Positions 8,717 to 16,994 are shown, counted from the stretch's first letter. The stretch: 64,000 nt of DNA from Erysipelotrichaceae bacterium (GCA_017405785.1 JAFQZR010000018.1:96748-160747), one strand, 5' to 3'. Translations and numbers: made by a program. Notes: a model not told the origin generated them from the sequence alone.

Positions 8717-9088
8717 ATGATTTTAAGTATTGGTATTGATACAGTAACCATCAGCAATGTTGAGAGATTCTTAGGTCATCCTGACTATGCTGAACAGATT
8801 TTTACAAAGAAAGAACAGAAACAGGCTGAAGAATACGGTGATGTTGTTGATGCATATGCCAGCGCCTTTGCGGCCAAGCAGGCTGTAAAGAAGGTACTGG
8901 ACCACTTCATGGATGTTGACGGTCTGGACATGAGAAGGATCGAGATCCTGAAGAAGAAGGGTATTCCTTATGTAAAACCGGATGCTGAAATTCAGGCTGT
9001 TCTTGATGAAAAAGGTGTTAAGAACGTAATGGTCACCATCACATCAGAAGGTGACAGTGCTACAGCCTTTGTCATTGCTCAGCAGTAA
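8717..9088 (+). CDS. acpS: Holo-ACP synthase (AcpS)-like protein with altered active site
   Basis: A 123-residue protein matching the AcpS family in length and pattern: IGIDTVTISNVERF at the N-terminus with metal-binding Asp8, FTKKEQ, and the central helix YASAFAAKQAVKKVL. AcpS transfers 4'-phosphopantetheine from CoA to acyl carrier protein. Two usual active-site residues are changed: the metal-binding Glu of FAAKEA is Gln55, and the His of the C-terminal VSITH motif is Ser110 (VTITSE). It may therefore be weak or repurposed unless another synthase exists in the genome. An AAGAGGACTG-type ribosome site precedes the ATG. It is monocistronic with its own terminator. Confidence 0.8.
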   Translation: MILSIGIDTVTISNVERFLGHPDYAEQIFTKKEQKQAEEYGDVVDAYASAFAAKQAVKKVLDHFMDVDGLDMRRIEILKKKGIPYVKPDAEIQAVLDEKGVKNVMVTITSEGDSATAFVIAQQ

Positions 9089-9097
9089 GAAAAAGAC

Positions 9098-9122
9098 AAA
9101 TGCGGATCACTCCGCATTTTCT
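9098..9122. terminator. Bidirectional terminator after acpS-like gene
   Basis: AAATGCGGA (9098-9106) pairs with TCCGCATTT (9111-9119). A T-run follows on the plus strand (TTTTCTTT), and the A-rich stretch before it gives T's on the minus strand, so it could also end the convergent aminotransferase gene. Confidence 0.85.
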
Positions 9123-9148
9123 TTATGTTTTAAGTAAAAAGATTTATC

Positions 9149-10351
9149 TCAGAATACGTATTTCCGGAGCCTGTCAAAGGCTTCTTTTACTCTGGAAAGA
9201 GGTAAGGCCAGGTTCATTCTGATATTATACCGGCCATGGAAGGCTCTGCCGTCCTGCCAGTAAACACCGTATTGCCAGCCCTTATAGAACAGTTCATCCA
9301 TGGTGACGTTGTTGTCCTTACAGTACTTTTCACAGTCAATGAATAACATGTAGGTTCCTTCCGGTTTGACAACGTCAACACCCGGCAGATTGTTTTTGAT
9401 GAAATCGCAGGCATAGTTGATGTTTTCGGAGAGGACTTCCTTCAGTTCTTCCAGCCACTGATTGCCTTCAGGTGTATAGGCGCCCATCAAAGCATACATG
9501 GACAGTACGTTCTGGGAATTGTAATGTGACAGTGATGATTCTTTGCTTACTCTGTCTTTGAGCCACTGATTGTAGATGATGTGGTAGCTGCCGATCAGCC
9601 CGGCCAGTGAGAAGGTCTTGCTAGGAGCGTACAGGGCAACTGTATGTTCTCTGGCATATTCGCTTACTGACTGAGTAGGTGTATGGACATTGCCGTTAAG
9701 CAGAATGTCTGACCAGATCTCATCGGAAATGACATACATGCCGTACTTCTCAAATAATGCCATGGCCTTTGTCAGTTCTTCCTTGGTCCAGACTCTGCCG
9801 CTTGGGTTATGAGGGCTGCACATGATGGCCAGTTTTATTTTATTGTCAACGATCTTCTTTTCCATGTCCCGGAAATCCATGACCCAGATGCCGTTTTCCT
9901 TAACCAGAGGTGAATGGATCAGCTTGTAGCCGTTATTGCCTAAGGCACCGGTAAAGCCTACATAGGTAGGGGAGTGAACCAGAATGTTGTCTCCTCTTGA
10001 TAACAGGACATTGCAGGCAGATACCACACCGCCCAATACGCCGTTTTCATAACCGATGTTCTCTCTGGCTACATCGACGTTATTGTGCTGTTTCTGCCAC
10101 TCGATGATGGCCTGGAAATATTCATCTCTTGTTCTGTAATAGCCGAAAGTCGGATGCTGGGTTCTGGCTATAATGGCTTCCTGAATTGACGGAACGACCG
10201 GGAAGTTCATGTCAGCTACCCACATAGGAATGACATCAAAACCTTCTTCTCTTTTAACCTTGCCGTAGTTGCCCATGTAATCGGTAGGCATGTCAACGGC
10301 GATGGCATCATGACCATATCTTTCCAAAATGCTGGTAAAATCGTATTTCAT
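9149..10351 (-). CDS. MalY/PatB-family PLP-dependent aminotransferase (C-S lyase type)
   Basis: A 400-residue fold-type I PLP enzyme. The motif CSPHNPSGRVW (about 178-188), SDEIWSD and the PLP lysine K245 in APSKTFSLAGL are the MalY/PatB pattern; these proteins cleave cystathionine or other S-alkyl cysteines, giving thiol, pyruvate and ammonia. The long frame from 10384 is rejected because a TATAAT box (minus strand, 10378-10373) lies between that ATG and the strong AAAAGGAG site. ATG 10351 has good spacing. An ordinary aminotransferase role cannot be excluded. It appears monocistronic. Confidence 0.9.
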   Translation of the reverse strand: MKYDFTSILERYGHDAIAVDMPTDYMGNYGKVKREEGFDVIPMWVADMNFPVVPSIQEAIIARTQHPTFGYYRTRDEYFQAIIEWQKQHNNVDVARENIGYENGVLGGVVSACNVLLSRGDNILVHSPTYVGFTGALGNNGYKLIHSPLVKENGIWVMDFRDMEKKIVDNKIKLAIMCSPHNPSGRVWTKEELTKAMALFEKYGMYVISDEIWSDILLNGNVHTPTQSVSEYAREHTVALYAPSKTFSLAGLIGSYHIIYNQWLKDRVSKESSLSHYNSQNVLSMYALMGAYTPEGNQWLEELKEVLSENINYACDFIKNNLPGVDVVKPEGTYMLFIDCEKYCKDNNVTMDELFYKGWQYGVYWQDGRAFHGRYNIRMNLALPLSRVKEAFDRLRKYVF

Positions 10352-10372
10352 ATGTAAATTCTCCTTTTTAAA

Positions 10373-10378
10373 ATTATA
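10373..10378 (-). promoter_or_regulatory. -10 box of the MalY/PatB-family gene
   Basis: TATAAT on the minus strand, ending 22 bases before ATG 10351, with AAAAGGAG between. It fixes the start downstream of the alternative ATG at 10384. No clear -35 was identified. Confidence 0.55.
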
Positions 10379-10401
10379 GCGCAATCCCTTGAAGGTGAAA
10401 A

Positions 10402-10430
10402 TAAAAAAGCCTGCTTTGTGAGACAGGCTT
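10402..10430 (-). terminator. Terminator of the 129-residue gene
   Basis: On the minus strand AAGCCTG pairs with CAGGCTT across a roughly 10-base loop and is followed by TTTTTAT. It lies just after the stop at 10436. Confidence 0.85.
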
Positions 10431-10435
10431 CTTCA

Positions 10436-10825
10436 TTAATTGTTCCGGTTGAGCTTGAAGGTTTTGGCCAGCAGCATGACTTCTGTTTCACTCATGCCGT
10501 AGAAACCTACGACGTAACCTTCGTTTCTGACATCGTCAACGATTGCCATGTTATAGCAGTCGCTCTTGGCGTTGTGGAAGATCGGGCCGATGACTCCCTG
10601 AGGAACCGTATATGTTTCATACAGGGAAGAGATGACACCGACAGGGGCATGCATGATCGCAAAGCTTCTGTTATTCCACTTGTAGGATACTACGTCGTCA
10701 CCTACAGACTTGCGGAAGGTTGGCAATACCAGATAGGAAAGTTCGCCGAATGTATCGGTGTTCTCCTTGTAAAGATATACACCCAGACCGACAAGCGCAC
10801 CTAATTTAAATAATCTGTTTCTCAT
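10436..10825 (-). CDS. Hypothetical protein with N-terminal hydrophobic segment (129 aa)
   Basis: A 129-residue protein beginning MRNRLFKLGALVGLGVYLY, a positively charged start followed by a short hydrophobic stretch (7-19) that is likely a membrane anchor. The rest is soluble-looking and rich in aromatic residues and Val (SYKWNNRSFAIMHAPVG, GYVVGFYGMSETEVMLL). I recognise no family. AGGAGG lies 8 bases before the ATG. It lies between the MalY-type gene and a nucleoside hydrolase on the same strand but ends in its own terminator. Confidence 0.75.
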   Translation of the reverse strand: MRNRLFKLGALVGLGVYLYKENTDTFGELSYLVLPTFRKSVGDDVVSYKWNNRSFAIMHAPVGVISSLYETYTVPQGVIGPIFHNAKSDCYNMAIVDDVRNEGYVVGFYGMSETEVMLLAKTFKLNRNN

Positions 10826-10900
10826 AATATTACCTCCTCGAAAAGTATTCTACCACATATTAAGGGAAGAATGATATTACTTCTGTCGGATATTGTGTGA

Positions 10901-11824
10901 TTACTCGTAACGTCTTAACGTGTCTTCAACAATATCCCAGAACTTAGGAAGATCGATGGCCATGCCGATGGTGGCATTCGGTTCCTTCTTCCAGCGGTTA
11001 TTGATGTCGCAGACGGTTCTGCCGTAGCTTGGACCGTGACTGATGTCGATTTCAACATATGAATCGATGGTGGTGTAGATCTCCGGAGCTACCAGATAGG
11101 TAACGGCTGTAACATCGTGAACCGGACCGGCGCCTAAACCGACAACACTCTGAGAATTCAGGGTGAAGCGCATGATGTCGCCAAACAGTTTTCCGGCTTT
11201 GTTACCAATGCCTTCCATTCTTTCAATGATGTTGATGTCAGCCAGGGCTGTGTTGGTCAGATCAAGGCCCATCATCACGATTGGAACACCTGAATTGAAC
11301 ACAATATGAGCAGCCTCAGGGTCGGCGAAGATGTTGAATTCAGCAGCCGGTGACCAGTTACCCATACCAACAGCACCGCCCATCATGACGATACGCTGGA
11401 TCTTGGTAACGATCTTAGGATAGAGGCGGATCGCCATGGCGATATTGGTAAGAGGTCCTACCGGTACGATGGTGATGTCACCGTCAGACTTCATGATGGT
11501 TTCAATCAGGAAGTTGACTGCGTGTTTTCTTTCCGGCTTTCTGACTAATGGTTCAAATACCGGGCCGTCCAGTCCGGTTTTACCGTGGACATCAGCCGGT
11601 ACGACCTGGTCTCTGACCAGTGGCAGGGACATGCCGCCGTAAACAGGAACGTCAATGCCGAGATGCTGGCAGACGCTTAAGGTATTTGGAAGAGTTTTGT
11701 CCAGTGTCTGATTTCCGGCAACTACCGTTACACCCAGTAAGTCGATTTCAGGATGCTTGGCGGCAACCATAAGGGCTATGGCATCATCATGGCCGGTATC
11801 ACAGTCGAGTATCATTTTTATCAT
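10901..11824 (-). CDS. Inosine-uridine preferring nucleoside hydrolase family protein
   Basis: A 307-residue enzyme of the IunH/Rih family, which hydrolyses ribonucleosides to base and ribose for salvage. The Ca2+-binding signature DCDTGHDDA is at the N-terminus, followed by VTVVAGN, the central [11 protein letters not shown] and MMGGAV blocks, and the [11 protein letters not shown] motif with the Asn/Asp residues that bind ribose. The start at 11824 has AAGGAG at good spacing; the longer frame from 11845 is less likely because its ATG lies upstream of that site. Specificity (purine, pyrimidine or both) is not determinable. Confidence 0.93.
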   Translation of the reverse strand: MIKMILDCDTGHDDAIALMVAAKHPEIDLLGVTVVAGNQTLDKTLPNTLSVCQHLGIDVPVYGGMSLPLVRDQVVPADVHGKTGLDGPVFEPLVRKPERKHAVNFLIETIMKSDGDITIVPVGPLTNIAMAIRLYPKIVTKIQRIVMMGGAVGMGNWSPAAEFNIFADPEAAHIVFNSGVPIVMMGLDLTNTALADINIIERMEGIGNKAGKLFGDIMRFTLNSQSVVGLGAGPVHDVTAVTYLVAPEIYTTIDSYVEIDISHGPSYGRTVCDINNRWKKEPNATIGMAIDLPKFWDIVEDTLRRYE

Positions 11825-11921
11825 GGTATCAGTTCTCCTTGTCATCTTTATCTATAGTATACCGCAGCGCGGAAAGCCATGAAATACACAGTGTGATATA
11901 ATATTACAGAAGTCTGTTTTT

Positions 11922-11951
11922 TTGCCAAAAGGCAGGCTGATAATGTATACT
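11922..11951 (+). promoter_or_regulatory. Promoter of the tyrosine phosphatase gene
   Basis: TTGCCA (11922-11927) and TATACT (11946-11951) are separated by 18 bases, a reasonable housekeeping promoter, placing the transcript start near 11958, just before the ribosome site. Confidence 0.5.
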
Positions 11952-11973
11952 ATCTTTCACGGGGGTTATGTCT

Positions 11974-12747
11974 ATGGAAAACAGAGTTATTGAATTTGAA
12001 GGCGTACACAATGTCAGAGATCTGGGAGGATTAAAGACAGCTGACGGAAAAACGGTACGTAAAGGGTGTCTTATTCGCAGTGCCAACCTGTCAGAGGCAA
12101 CGGATAACGACGTCAGAAAACTGCAGGACATGAACCTGCAGAAGGTTATTGACTTAAGAACCGTCAGAGAGATTGGCGGAGAAGGAGACAGAATCCCTGA
12201 GAGTACGGAATATATAAATAACCATATCTTCCCTGAACGTCAGGAAGGCATTTCCCACGAGAAGGAAGAAGATAAGGAAATGGACATTTCCAAGATCGAT
12301 CTCGGTGATACATATGCCTATCTGATGAATGAAGATGTCTGTGTCCATAATTTCGGAAAAGCAGTAAAGCATATCATGAGTACCGATTTTGACAAGGGAC
12401 CTGTTCTGTGGCACTGCTCCGAAGGCAAGGACCGCTGCGGTCTGGTAAGTTCCTTCTTACTGACGATATTGGGTGTTGATGAGGAAACCATCATGGAAGA
12501 CTATCTGATGACAAACATCGTCAATGAACCTAAGGCCCAGAGCTACTACGACATGTTCAAGGAGATGGGCCGCAGTGAAGCAGAATGTGAAGGCATACGC
12601 AATGTTCTGCTGGCTAAAAGGTCATATATGGAAAAGGCCAGAAACCGGATCCTTGAGAAATACGGCAGCATGGAAAACTTCCTTAAGGAAGGGCTGCTGC
12701 TGAGTGAAGAAGAAATGAATGAATTCAGAAAAAAGATGCTGGTCTAG
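11974..12747 (+). CDS. Tyrosine-protein phosphatase (Y_phosphatase3 family)
   Basis: A 257-residue cytoplasmic phosphatase with the P-loop HCSEGKDRCG (catalytic Cys, Lys-Asp-Arg signature of the CxxGKDRTG group) and the N-terminal family block NVRDLGGLKTADGKTVRKG. Such enzymes dephosphorylate phosphotyrosine proteins or phosphoinositides. GGGGG at 11961-11965 is 8 bases from ATG 11974 but only 2 from ATG 11968, so the later start is preferred. Its last codons form half of a bidirectional terminator, and its TAG stop overlaps the stop of convergent nadD. Confidence 0.92.
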   Translation: MENRVIEFEGVHNVRDLGGLKTADGKTVRKGCLIRSANLSEATDNDVRKLQDMNLQKVIDLRTVREIGGEGDRIPESTEYINNHIFPERQEGISHEKEEDKEMDISKIDLGDTYAYLMNEDVCVHNFGKAVKHIMSTDFDKGPVLWHCSEGKDRCGLVSSFLLTILGVDEETIMEDYLMTNIVNEPKAQSYYDMFKEMGRSEAECEGIRNVLLAKRSYMEKARNRILEKYGSMENFLKEGLLLSEEEMNEFRKKMLV

Positions 12748-12764
12748 CGATTCAGCATCTTTTT
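12729..12764. terminator. Bidirectional terminator formed by the 3' ends of two coding regions
   Basis: AAAAAAGATGCTG (12729-12741) pairs with CAGCATCTTTTT (12753-12764) across an 11-base loop. The stem lies inside both coding regions. The loop contains CTAG (12744-12747), which supplies the TAG stop of the phosphatase on the plus strand and of nadD on the minus strand. Confidence 0.9.
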
Positions 12765-13307
12765 CATGTAGTTATATACTCTCTTATCAACGTAATCCTT
12801 TATCTTGGAATAATCATCGAAGTTGTCTCTGATCATTGAGGAACTGAAGTTGATGTTTCTGACATCCATGATCGTGTAATTGGTCTTGCCCATTTCCTGC
12901 ATCATGGCTTCCAGATCTTCAGAATCAATGTCTTCACGCGGAATGACGATGAAGTCATACTTCAGCAGTTCTCTGTAGCGTTTCCAGCGGGTAAAGTTAG
13001 GGATGTTGTCCCGGCCGATGATCAGTACCAGCTGATCATCAGGGTATTCCTTCTTCAGTACTCGGAAAAGCTGATATGTATACTGAATGTCATTGTGGGT
13101 CTCGTCAATGATGATCTTATCGTTATCAAAGTACTTCAGCATTCTGATGCGGTCCCGTACCGGCGGCAGATTCTGCTTGTCCCAGTAGTTGCCGGTTGCC
13201 ACGATCAGTACCTTGTCGAGAAGATCCTTTTTCAAGGCTGTTCTGACAATTTTGATGTGTCCCTTATGAACAGGGTTGAACGATCCGCAGTAGACGCCGA
13301 TTCTCAT
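12744..13307 (-). CDS. nadD: Nicotinate-nucleotide adenylyltransferase
   Basis: A 187-residue nucleotidyltransferase that joins nicotinate mononucleotide and ATP to give nicotinate adenine dinucleotide. The N-terminal GSFNPVHKGHIKI carries the HxGH motif, and the C-terminal SSSMIRDNF is the ISSTxIR-type motif. Length is normal for NadD. The ATG overlaps the nadE stop by 4 bases (ATGA), so it is translated after nadE in the NAD operon. Its own end is inside the terminator shared with the convergent phosphatase. Confidence 0.95.
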   Translation of the reverse strand: MRIGVYCGSFNPVHKGHIKIVRTALKKDLLDKVLIVATGNYWDKQNLPPVRDRIRMLKYFDNDKIIIDETHNDIQYTYQLFRVLKKEYPDDQLVLIIGRDNIPNFTRWKRYRELLKYDFIVIPREDIDSEDLEAMMQEMGKTNYTIMDVRNINFSSSMIRDNFDDYSKIKDYVDKRVYNYMKKMLNR

Positions 13308-14380
13308 CCGAAGAATTCCTCGACTTCATCAAGTGCCAGAGGTTCGCTGTATTCGCAGTTTTCCTTGATGAACAGGGTGATGTCAGGGTATTCCTGATAG
13401 TCAGCTGTATAGTATTTGACTACGGAGATATCGCTGTTAAGCAGCATGATGATCTTTTCCAGGGAATACTTCTCAATGAAGGCCTCTCTGGTGTAGGCTC
13501 TGCTCCAGTGTTTGCCGTCCTTGTGGAAACGCCAGTCAAAGTCGTTTTCACCTTCCAGCGGATTCTCCGGTTCCAGGGCAAACAGCCACTGTGGTTCATT
13601 GTTTTCCTGCGGATAGGTCGTTTCACTGACCAGTTCAGGATGAGGCATCTTGAACTTGTGGAGTGAACCGTTGTGCAGTTTCATGATCTTGTTATAGTCT
13701 TCTTCGCTGACACCGGCAACGCCTCTTAGGATCTTGGCGGCATCGGCATACTTGACACCCATCTTTTCCTCATCGCTCTGACCTGACAGTCCGTCATCAG
13801 GAACGCGGTATAATACTTTTGGTGGAACACCGACGACTTCACCGACCTTGATGACTTCTTCAACGGTCAGATGAGAGATCAGTTCATAGTCATGGGCACT
13901 GTCACCGAACTTGGTGAAGTAGCCTAAGAACAGTTCAGCCAGATTGCTGGTGCCAGGTACCAGATAGACACCGCCCTTGGTTGCGGATAACAGGGCAGCC
14001 ATGTAGTAGCAGGTAGCCATTCTTAAACGCGGTTTCAGGTTGATGTCGGCGTTTTTCTTTTCCTCGGCACTGAACTGTCCCAGCTTGTCGATTTCGGCCA
14101 CAAAACTGTCAAAGGTTGAGGTCAGATCGATGTTGAGCAGTTCGAAACCGAACTTGTCAGCCACTAACTGAGCATCGGAAGCATCCTGGCTCTTGGAGTG
14201 GCAAGGCAGGGTAAGACCTACGACGTTTTCAGGTCCTAAAGCTTCACACAGTAATCCGGCAACCACACCGGAGTCCTTACCGCCGGAGATGCCTAATACG
14301 GCACCTTTCAGGTGGTTCTTTTCATAATAGTCTCTGACGAAACTGACAATATTGTCTCTTTCTTTTACGGCATCAAACAT
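13304..14380 (-). CDS. nadE: NAD(+) synthase with C-terminal extension
   Basis: A 358-residue amidoligase converting nicotinate adenine dinucleotide to NAD+ with ATP. The PP-loop SGGKDS is at residues 32-37, and the family blocks VPGTSNLAELFLGYFTKFGD (about 141-160) and PDDGLSGQSDEEKMGV are present. The catalytic core ends near residue 247 (LHKFKMPHP). No glutaminase domain is present, so free ammonia is the likely nitrogen source. About 105 further residues follow, rich in Trp, Tyr and acidic residues, which ordinary ammonia-dependent NadE lacks. It overlaps pncB by 8 and nadD by 4 bases. Confidence 0.95.
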   Translation of the reverse strand: MFDAVKERDNIVSFVRDYYEKNHLKGAVLGISGGKDSGVVAGLLCEALGPENVVGLTLPCHSKSQDASDAQLVADKFGFELLNIDLTSTFDSFVAEIDKLGQFSAEEKKNADINLKPRLRMATCYYMAALLSATKGGVYLVPGTSNLAELFLGYFTKFGDSAHDYELISHLTVEEVIKVGEVVGVPPKVLYRVPDDGLSGQSDEEKMGVKYADAAKILRGVAGVSEEDYNKIMKLHNGSLHKFKMPHPELVSETTYPQENNEPQWLFALEPENPLEGENDFDWRFHKDGKHWSRAYTREAFIEKYSLEKIIMLLNSDISVVKYYTADYQEYPDITLFIKENCEYSEPLALDEVEEFFG

Positions 14381-15593
14381 TTTTCTTTACCTCATATTCT
14401 AATCTCCAGTCAATACTTCTCTGAAGATAATCTACATAATCCTGATTCTTGCACATGCCCTTGCCCGGGGTATCGGATATCTTGGCTACATCCTGACCGT
14501 TGCATCTGGTGACCTTCATGACGATATTGAGAGCTCTTTCCTTAGTATCGTTGGAAATGTATGTTCCAATACCGAAGGCTACCTTGGCTCTGCCCTTGAA
14601 ATGTTCATAGATCTTGGCAGCCTTTTCAAAGTTCAGACTGTCGGAGAACAGCAGGGTCTTGGTGGTCGGGTCAATATGCAGGCTTTCATAATGAGCAATC
14701 ATCTTTTCACCCCATTCGATCGGATCACCGCTGTCGTGTCTGACACCGGAGAACAGTGTGGCATAGGTGAGATCAAAGTCTCTTAAGAAGCAGTCAGTTG
14801 TGATGGTATCTGTTAAGGCAGTACCGTTCTGAACACCGTATTCCCTGACCCAGCTTTCCAGTGAATAATAGTTGGAATAGGAAGGGTTATGACGGTGGTT
14901 ACCCTGACCGACGCACATGATCCATTCATGAGCCATGGTTCCCACAGGTATTAAATTGTATTTGCGGGCCAGATAGATGTTGGAAGTACCGACACAGTTG
15001 GAACTGCATTTCTGCCAGGTGACTTCTGCCAGCTCCTTAACAGCCAGTTCCTGAGCTTCAGCGGAAAGTCTTCTTCTTAAGCCGAATTCAGAGAAGTTGC
15101 CGATGCTGTATTTGTTTGACAGCAGCCACTGTTTCTTTTCTGCCAGTCTTTCCTTGAATGATTCAAACAGTTCATCATAGTTGTAAGCCATGCGGAAGTA
15201 TACTTCATTGACAATGGCCAGGGTTGGGATCTCATACATTGAGGTATTCAGCCAGGTACCGGTGGCTTCCAGGGTCAGTCCGGTCGGATCATCGGTTGAG
15301 AAGTGGAAGTCTTCATAACGCGGTCTCCATAAACGCAGGAAATCAACGTAGCTACCCTTGATCCAACTGATGTTATTGAGGTATTCAAGTTCATCTTCGG
15401 TGAAAGAGAGCTTGCAGTAAAGCTTTATCTGTCTTTTGATTTCTCTGACCATTGCCGGAGTGAAAAAGACATCGGTATTGCGGCACTTGAAGGTCCAGGT
15501 CGTCTTAAAGTCAGAATACTGATGGTAGATGGCCTGACCCATGGAGATCTTATATAAATCTGTTTCCAGCAGACTGGTGATTATCTGTTCCAT
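14373..15593 (-). CDS. pncB: Nicotinate phosphoribosyltransferase
   Basis: A 406-residue enzyme making nicotinate mononucleotide from nicotinate, PRPP and ATP. Recognisable blocks are TDLYKISMGQAIY at the N-terminus, GTSNIYLARKYN, TMAHEW (with the conserved His), the GVRHDSGDP motif and FSDSLNFEKA in the PRPP site. Length is that of the short bacterial PncB. It lies 9 bases after pncA and overlaps nadE by 8. It is the committed step of the Preiss-Handler route encoded by this operon. Confidence 0.95.
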   Translation of the reverse strand: MEQIITSLLETDLYKISMGQAIYHQYSDFKTTWTFKCRNTDVFFTPAMVREIKRQIKLYCKLSFTEDELEYLNNISWIKGSYVDFLRLWRPRYEDFHFSTDDPTGLTLEATGTWLNTSMYEIPTLAIVNEVYFRMAYNYDELFESFKERLAEKKQWLLSNKYSIGNFSEFGLRRRLSAEAQELAVKELAEVTWQKCSSNCVGTSNIYLARKYNLIPVGTMAHEWIMCVGQGNHRHNPSYSNYYSLESWVREYGVQNGTALTDTITTDCFLRDFDLTYATLFSGVRHDSGDPIEWGEKMIAHYESLHIDPTTKTLLFSDSLNFEKAAKIYEHFKGRAKVAFGIGTYISNDTKERALNIVMKVTRCNGQDVAKISDTPGKGMCKNQDYVDYLQRSIDWRLEYEVKKNV

Positions 15594-15602
15594 ATATCCT
15601 CC

Positions 15603-16133
15603 TTAAATGACCTTTACCTGGCACATCTTCATGGTAGCCAGGGCAGCATCGTGAGTGGCAGGGGTAACACCGGCGCAGCAGCTGGCGATGCAGCGGATCT
15701 CGGTTTCCATAAAGGCAGTCTTTAACAGCATTGCATTGGATACCACGCAGATATCGGTGCATAAGCCAATCAGGGTTATGCTTTCGATCTCTTCCGGCTT
15801 GCAATAGGCTGCGATCCTTCCGGCCAGCTGGTCAGAACCAAAGGTCGGCTTATTGATGATCTCATAGTTTTCAATCTTCTTGAGGGCATTGGCGACACGT
15901 CTGTTGAGCTGCCAGCCTGAGGTGTTTTCAATGCAGTGAACTACCGGCAGATTGCGCCCTTCCTGAGTTTCCAGATAGTTGCTCTGATGAGTGTCTCTGG
16001 TCAGAAAGACCTTGTCATAGTCTTTCTTCATTTCCTTGACAACGTTACCGACGATAGCTACGGCTTCAGGAGTTCCCAGAGCTCCGTCAACGAAGTCTTT
16101 CTGCATGTCGATTACTACCAGAATCTTCTTCAT
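15603..16133 (-). CDS. pncA: Nicotinamidase (isochorismatase-family cysteine hydrolase)
   Basis: A 176-residue hydrolase that deaminates nicotinamide to nicotinate. The N-terminal VVIDMQKDFVDGALG gives the catalytic Asp, TRDTHQSNY matches the metal-binding region, and GLCTDICVVSNAM contains the nucleophilic Cys. Position after the NrtR-type regulator and before pncB supports nicotinamidase over other isochorismatase-like functions. AAAGGAG precedes the ATG, which is one base after the regulator's stop codon. Confidence 0.93.
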   Translation of the reverse strand: MKKILVVIDMQKDFVDGALGTPEAVAIVGNVVKEMKKDYDKVFLTRDTHQSNYLETQEGRNLPVVHCIENTSGWQLNRRVANALKKIENYEIINKPTFGSDQLAGRIAAYCKPEEIESITLIGLCTDICVVSNAMLLKTAFMETEIRCIASCCAGVTPATHDAALATMKMCQVKVI

Positions 16134-16134
16134 A

Positions 16135-16884
16135 TCATAAATCTCCTTTCAGATATTGTATCAATGGGTTGAAAGAATAGAGTTCGGCATATTTGTTATA
16201 TGTTTTTACTGTTTTTCCCACAGGGGATACCATCTTTAATATATCACGGCGGAAGTTGGATGTATCCTTTTTTTCACCGCTGATGATCTCATAGACATTC
16301 TGAACCTGTTTCAAAGTGAATTCTTTTGGCAAAAGGCTGAATATCAGGCCGCTGGAGATGACGTGCAGCTGCAGCTCATCCATGGCCATGTTGATCAGCT
16401 TGATGTGATCTGCTCCTATTATTGTGGTCGATTCAGGTTTAATATACGAATCTTTTTTTATATAGCAGTCACAGGCTGTATCGGTTATTTCATAACATAT
16501 CTTTTCGTTGATCTCCGTATTTTCCATGGTTATCAGTGATGTACGTCGGTTACTGTCTGAGTATTCAGTAGTTTTGGTGATGGAAAACCATTTCAGTGCT
16601 TCATCTTCTGTATTGACTGGTGAAGTCAGGGAGAGGTAGGCAGTGGTGATCAGTCTGTTCTTGTTACCGCGGTCAGCTTTACCAAGGGTGTAGAGCTGAC
16701 GGAAATAGGTGACTTTACATCCGGACTGCTCCATTATCTGTGAAGCAGCATGGTCCAGATCTTCATCAGAACTTACTTCTTTTTCAGGAAGAGACCAGCT
16801 GCCGTCTTTCTGATGACACAGCAGTATGGCCAGATGATCCTGCTTTATGCCGGTAACAACAGCTGCAACGGTATTTATGATCAT
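16135..16884 (-). CDS. nrtR: NrtR-type NAD biosynthesis regulator (Nudix-like plus winged helix)
   Basis: A 249-residue protein with an N-terminal Nudix-like domain (about 1-140) and a C-terminal winged-helix domain with the NrtR signature LPKEFTLKQVQNVYEIISG, NFRRDIL and KYAELYSFNP. NrtR proteins repress NAD synthesis and salvage genes and sense ADP-ribose or related NAD products. The Nudix box is degenerate: the REUxEE residues read QIMEQS, so catalysis is unlikely while ligand binding may remain, as known for many NrtR proteins. It is first in the operon nrtR-pncA-pncB-nadE-nadD, with a palindrome 25 bases upstream of its start. Confidence 0.9.
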   Translation of the reverse strand: MIINTVAAVVTGIKQDHLAILLCHQKDGSWSLPEKEVSSDEDLDHAASQIMEQSGCKVTYFRQLYTLGKADRGNKNRLITTAYLSLTSPVNTEDEALKWFSITKTTEYSDSNRRTSLITMENTEINEKICYEITDTACDCYIKKDSYIKPESTTIIGADHIKLINMAMDELQLHVISSGLIFSLLPKEFTLKQVQNVYEIISGEKKDTSNFRRDILKMVSPVGKTVKTYNKYAELYSFNPLIQYLKGDL

Positions 16885-16908
16885 GCCTTATCACCTCCTT
16901 CAATTATA

Positions 16909-16929
16909 TTATAGTCAATTTGACAATAA
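16909..16929. promoter_or_regulatory. Candidate NrtR operator palindrome
   Basis: The left arm TTATAGTCAA (16909-16918) and right arm TTGACAATAA (16920-16929) are inverted repeats with one mismatch around a central T. It overlaps TATAAT-like boxes for the leftward NAD operon, and is upstream of the rightward SDR gene. Autoregulation by the adjacent NrtR is the simplest reading; the assignment is inferred from position and symmetry. Confidence 0.6.
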
Positions 16930-16966
16930 AATAAAGCGAAATCATGTCTTTTTATGCAGAAAGTTA

Positions 16967-16972
16967 TATAAT
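16967..16972 (+). promoter_or_regulatory. -10 box of the SDR gene at 16995
   Basis: TATAAT at 16967-16972. It lies downstream of the ATG at 16944 and upstream of ATG 16995, supporting the later start. The candidate NrtR operator is about 40 bases upstream, so this promoter could also be affected. Confidence 0.5.
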
Positions 16973-16994
16973 ACTGATAACAGAGGTTGAAATT

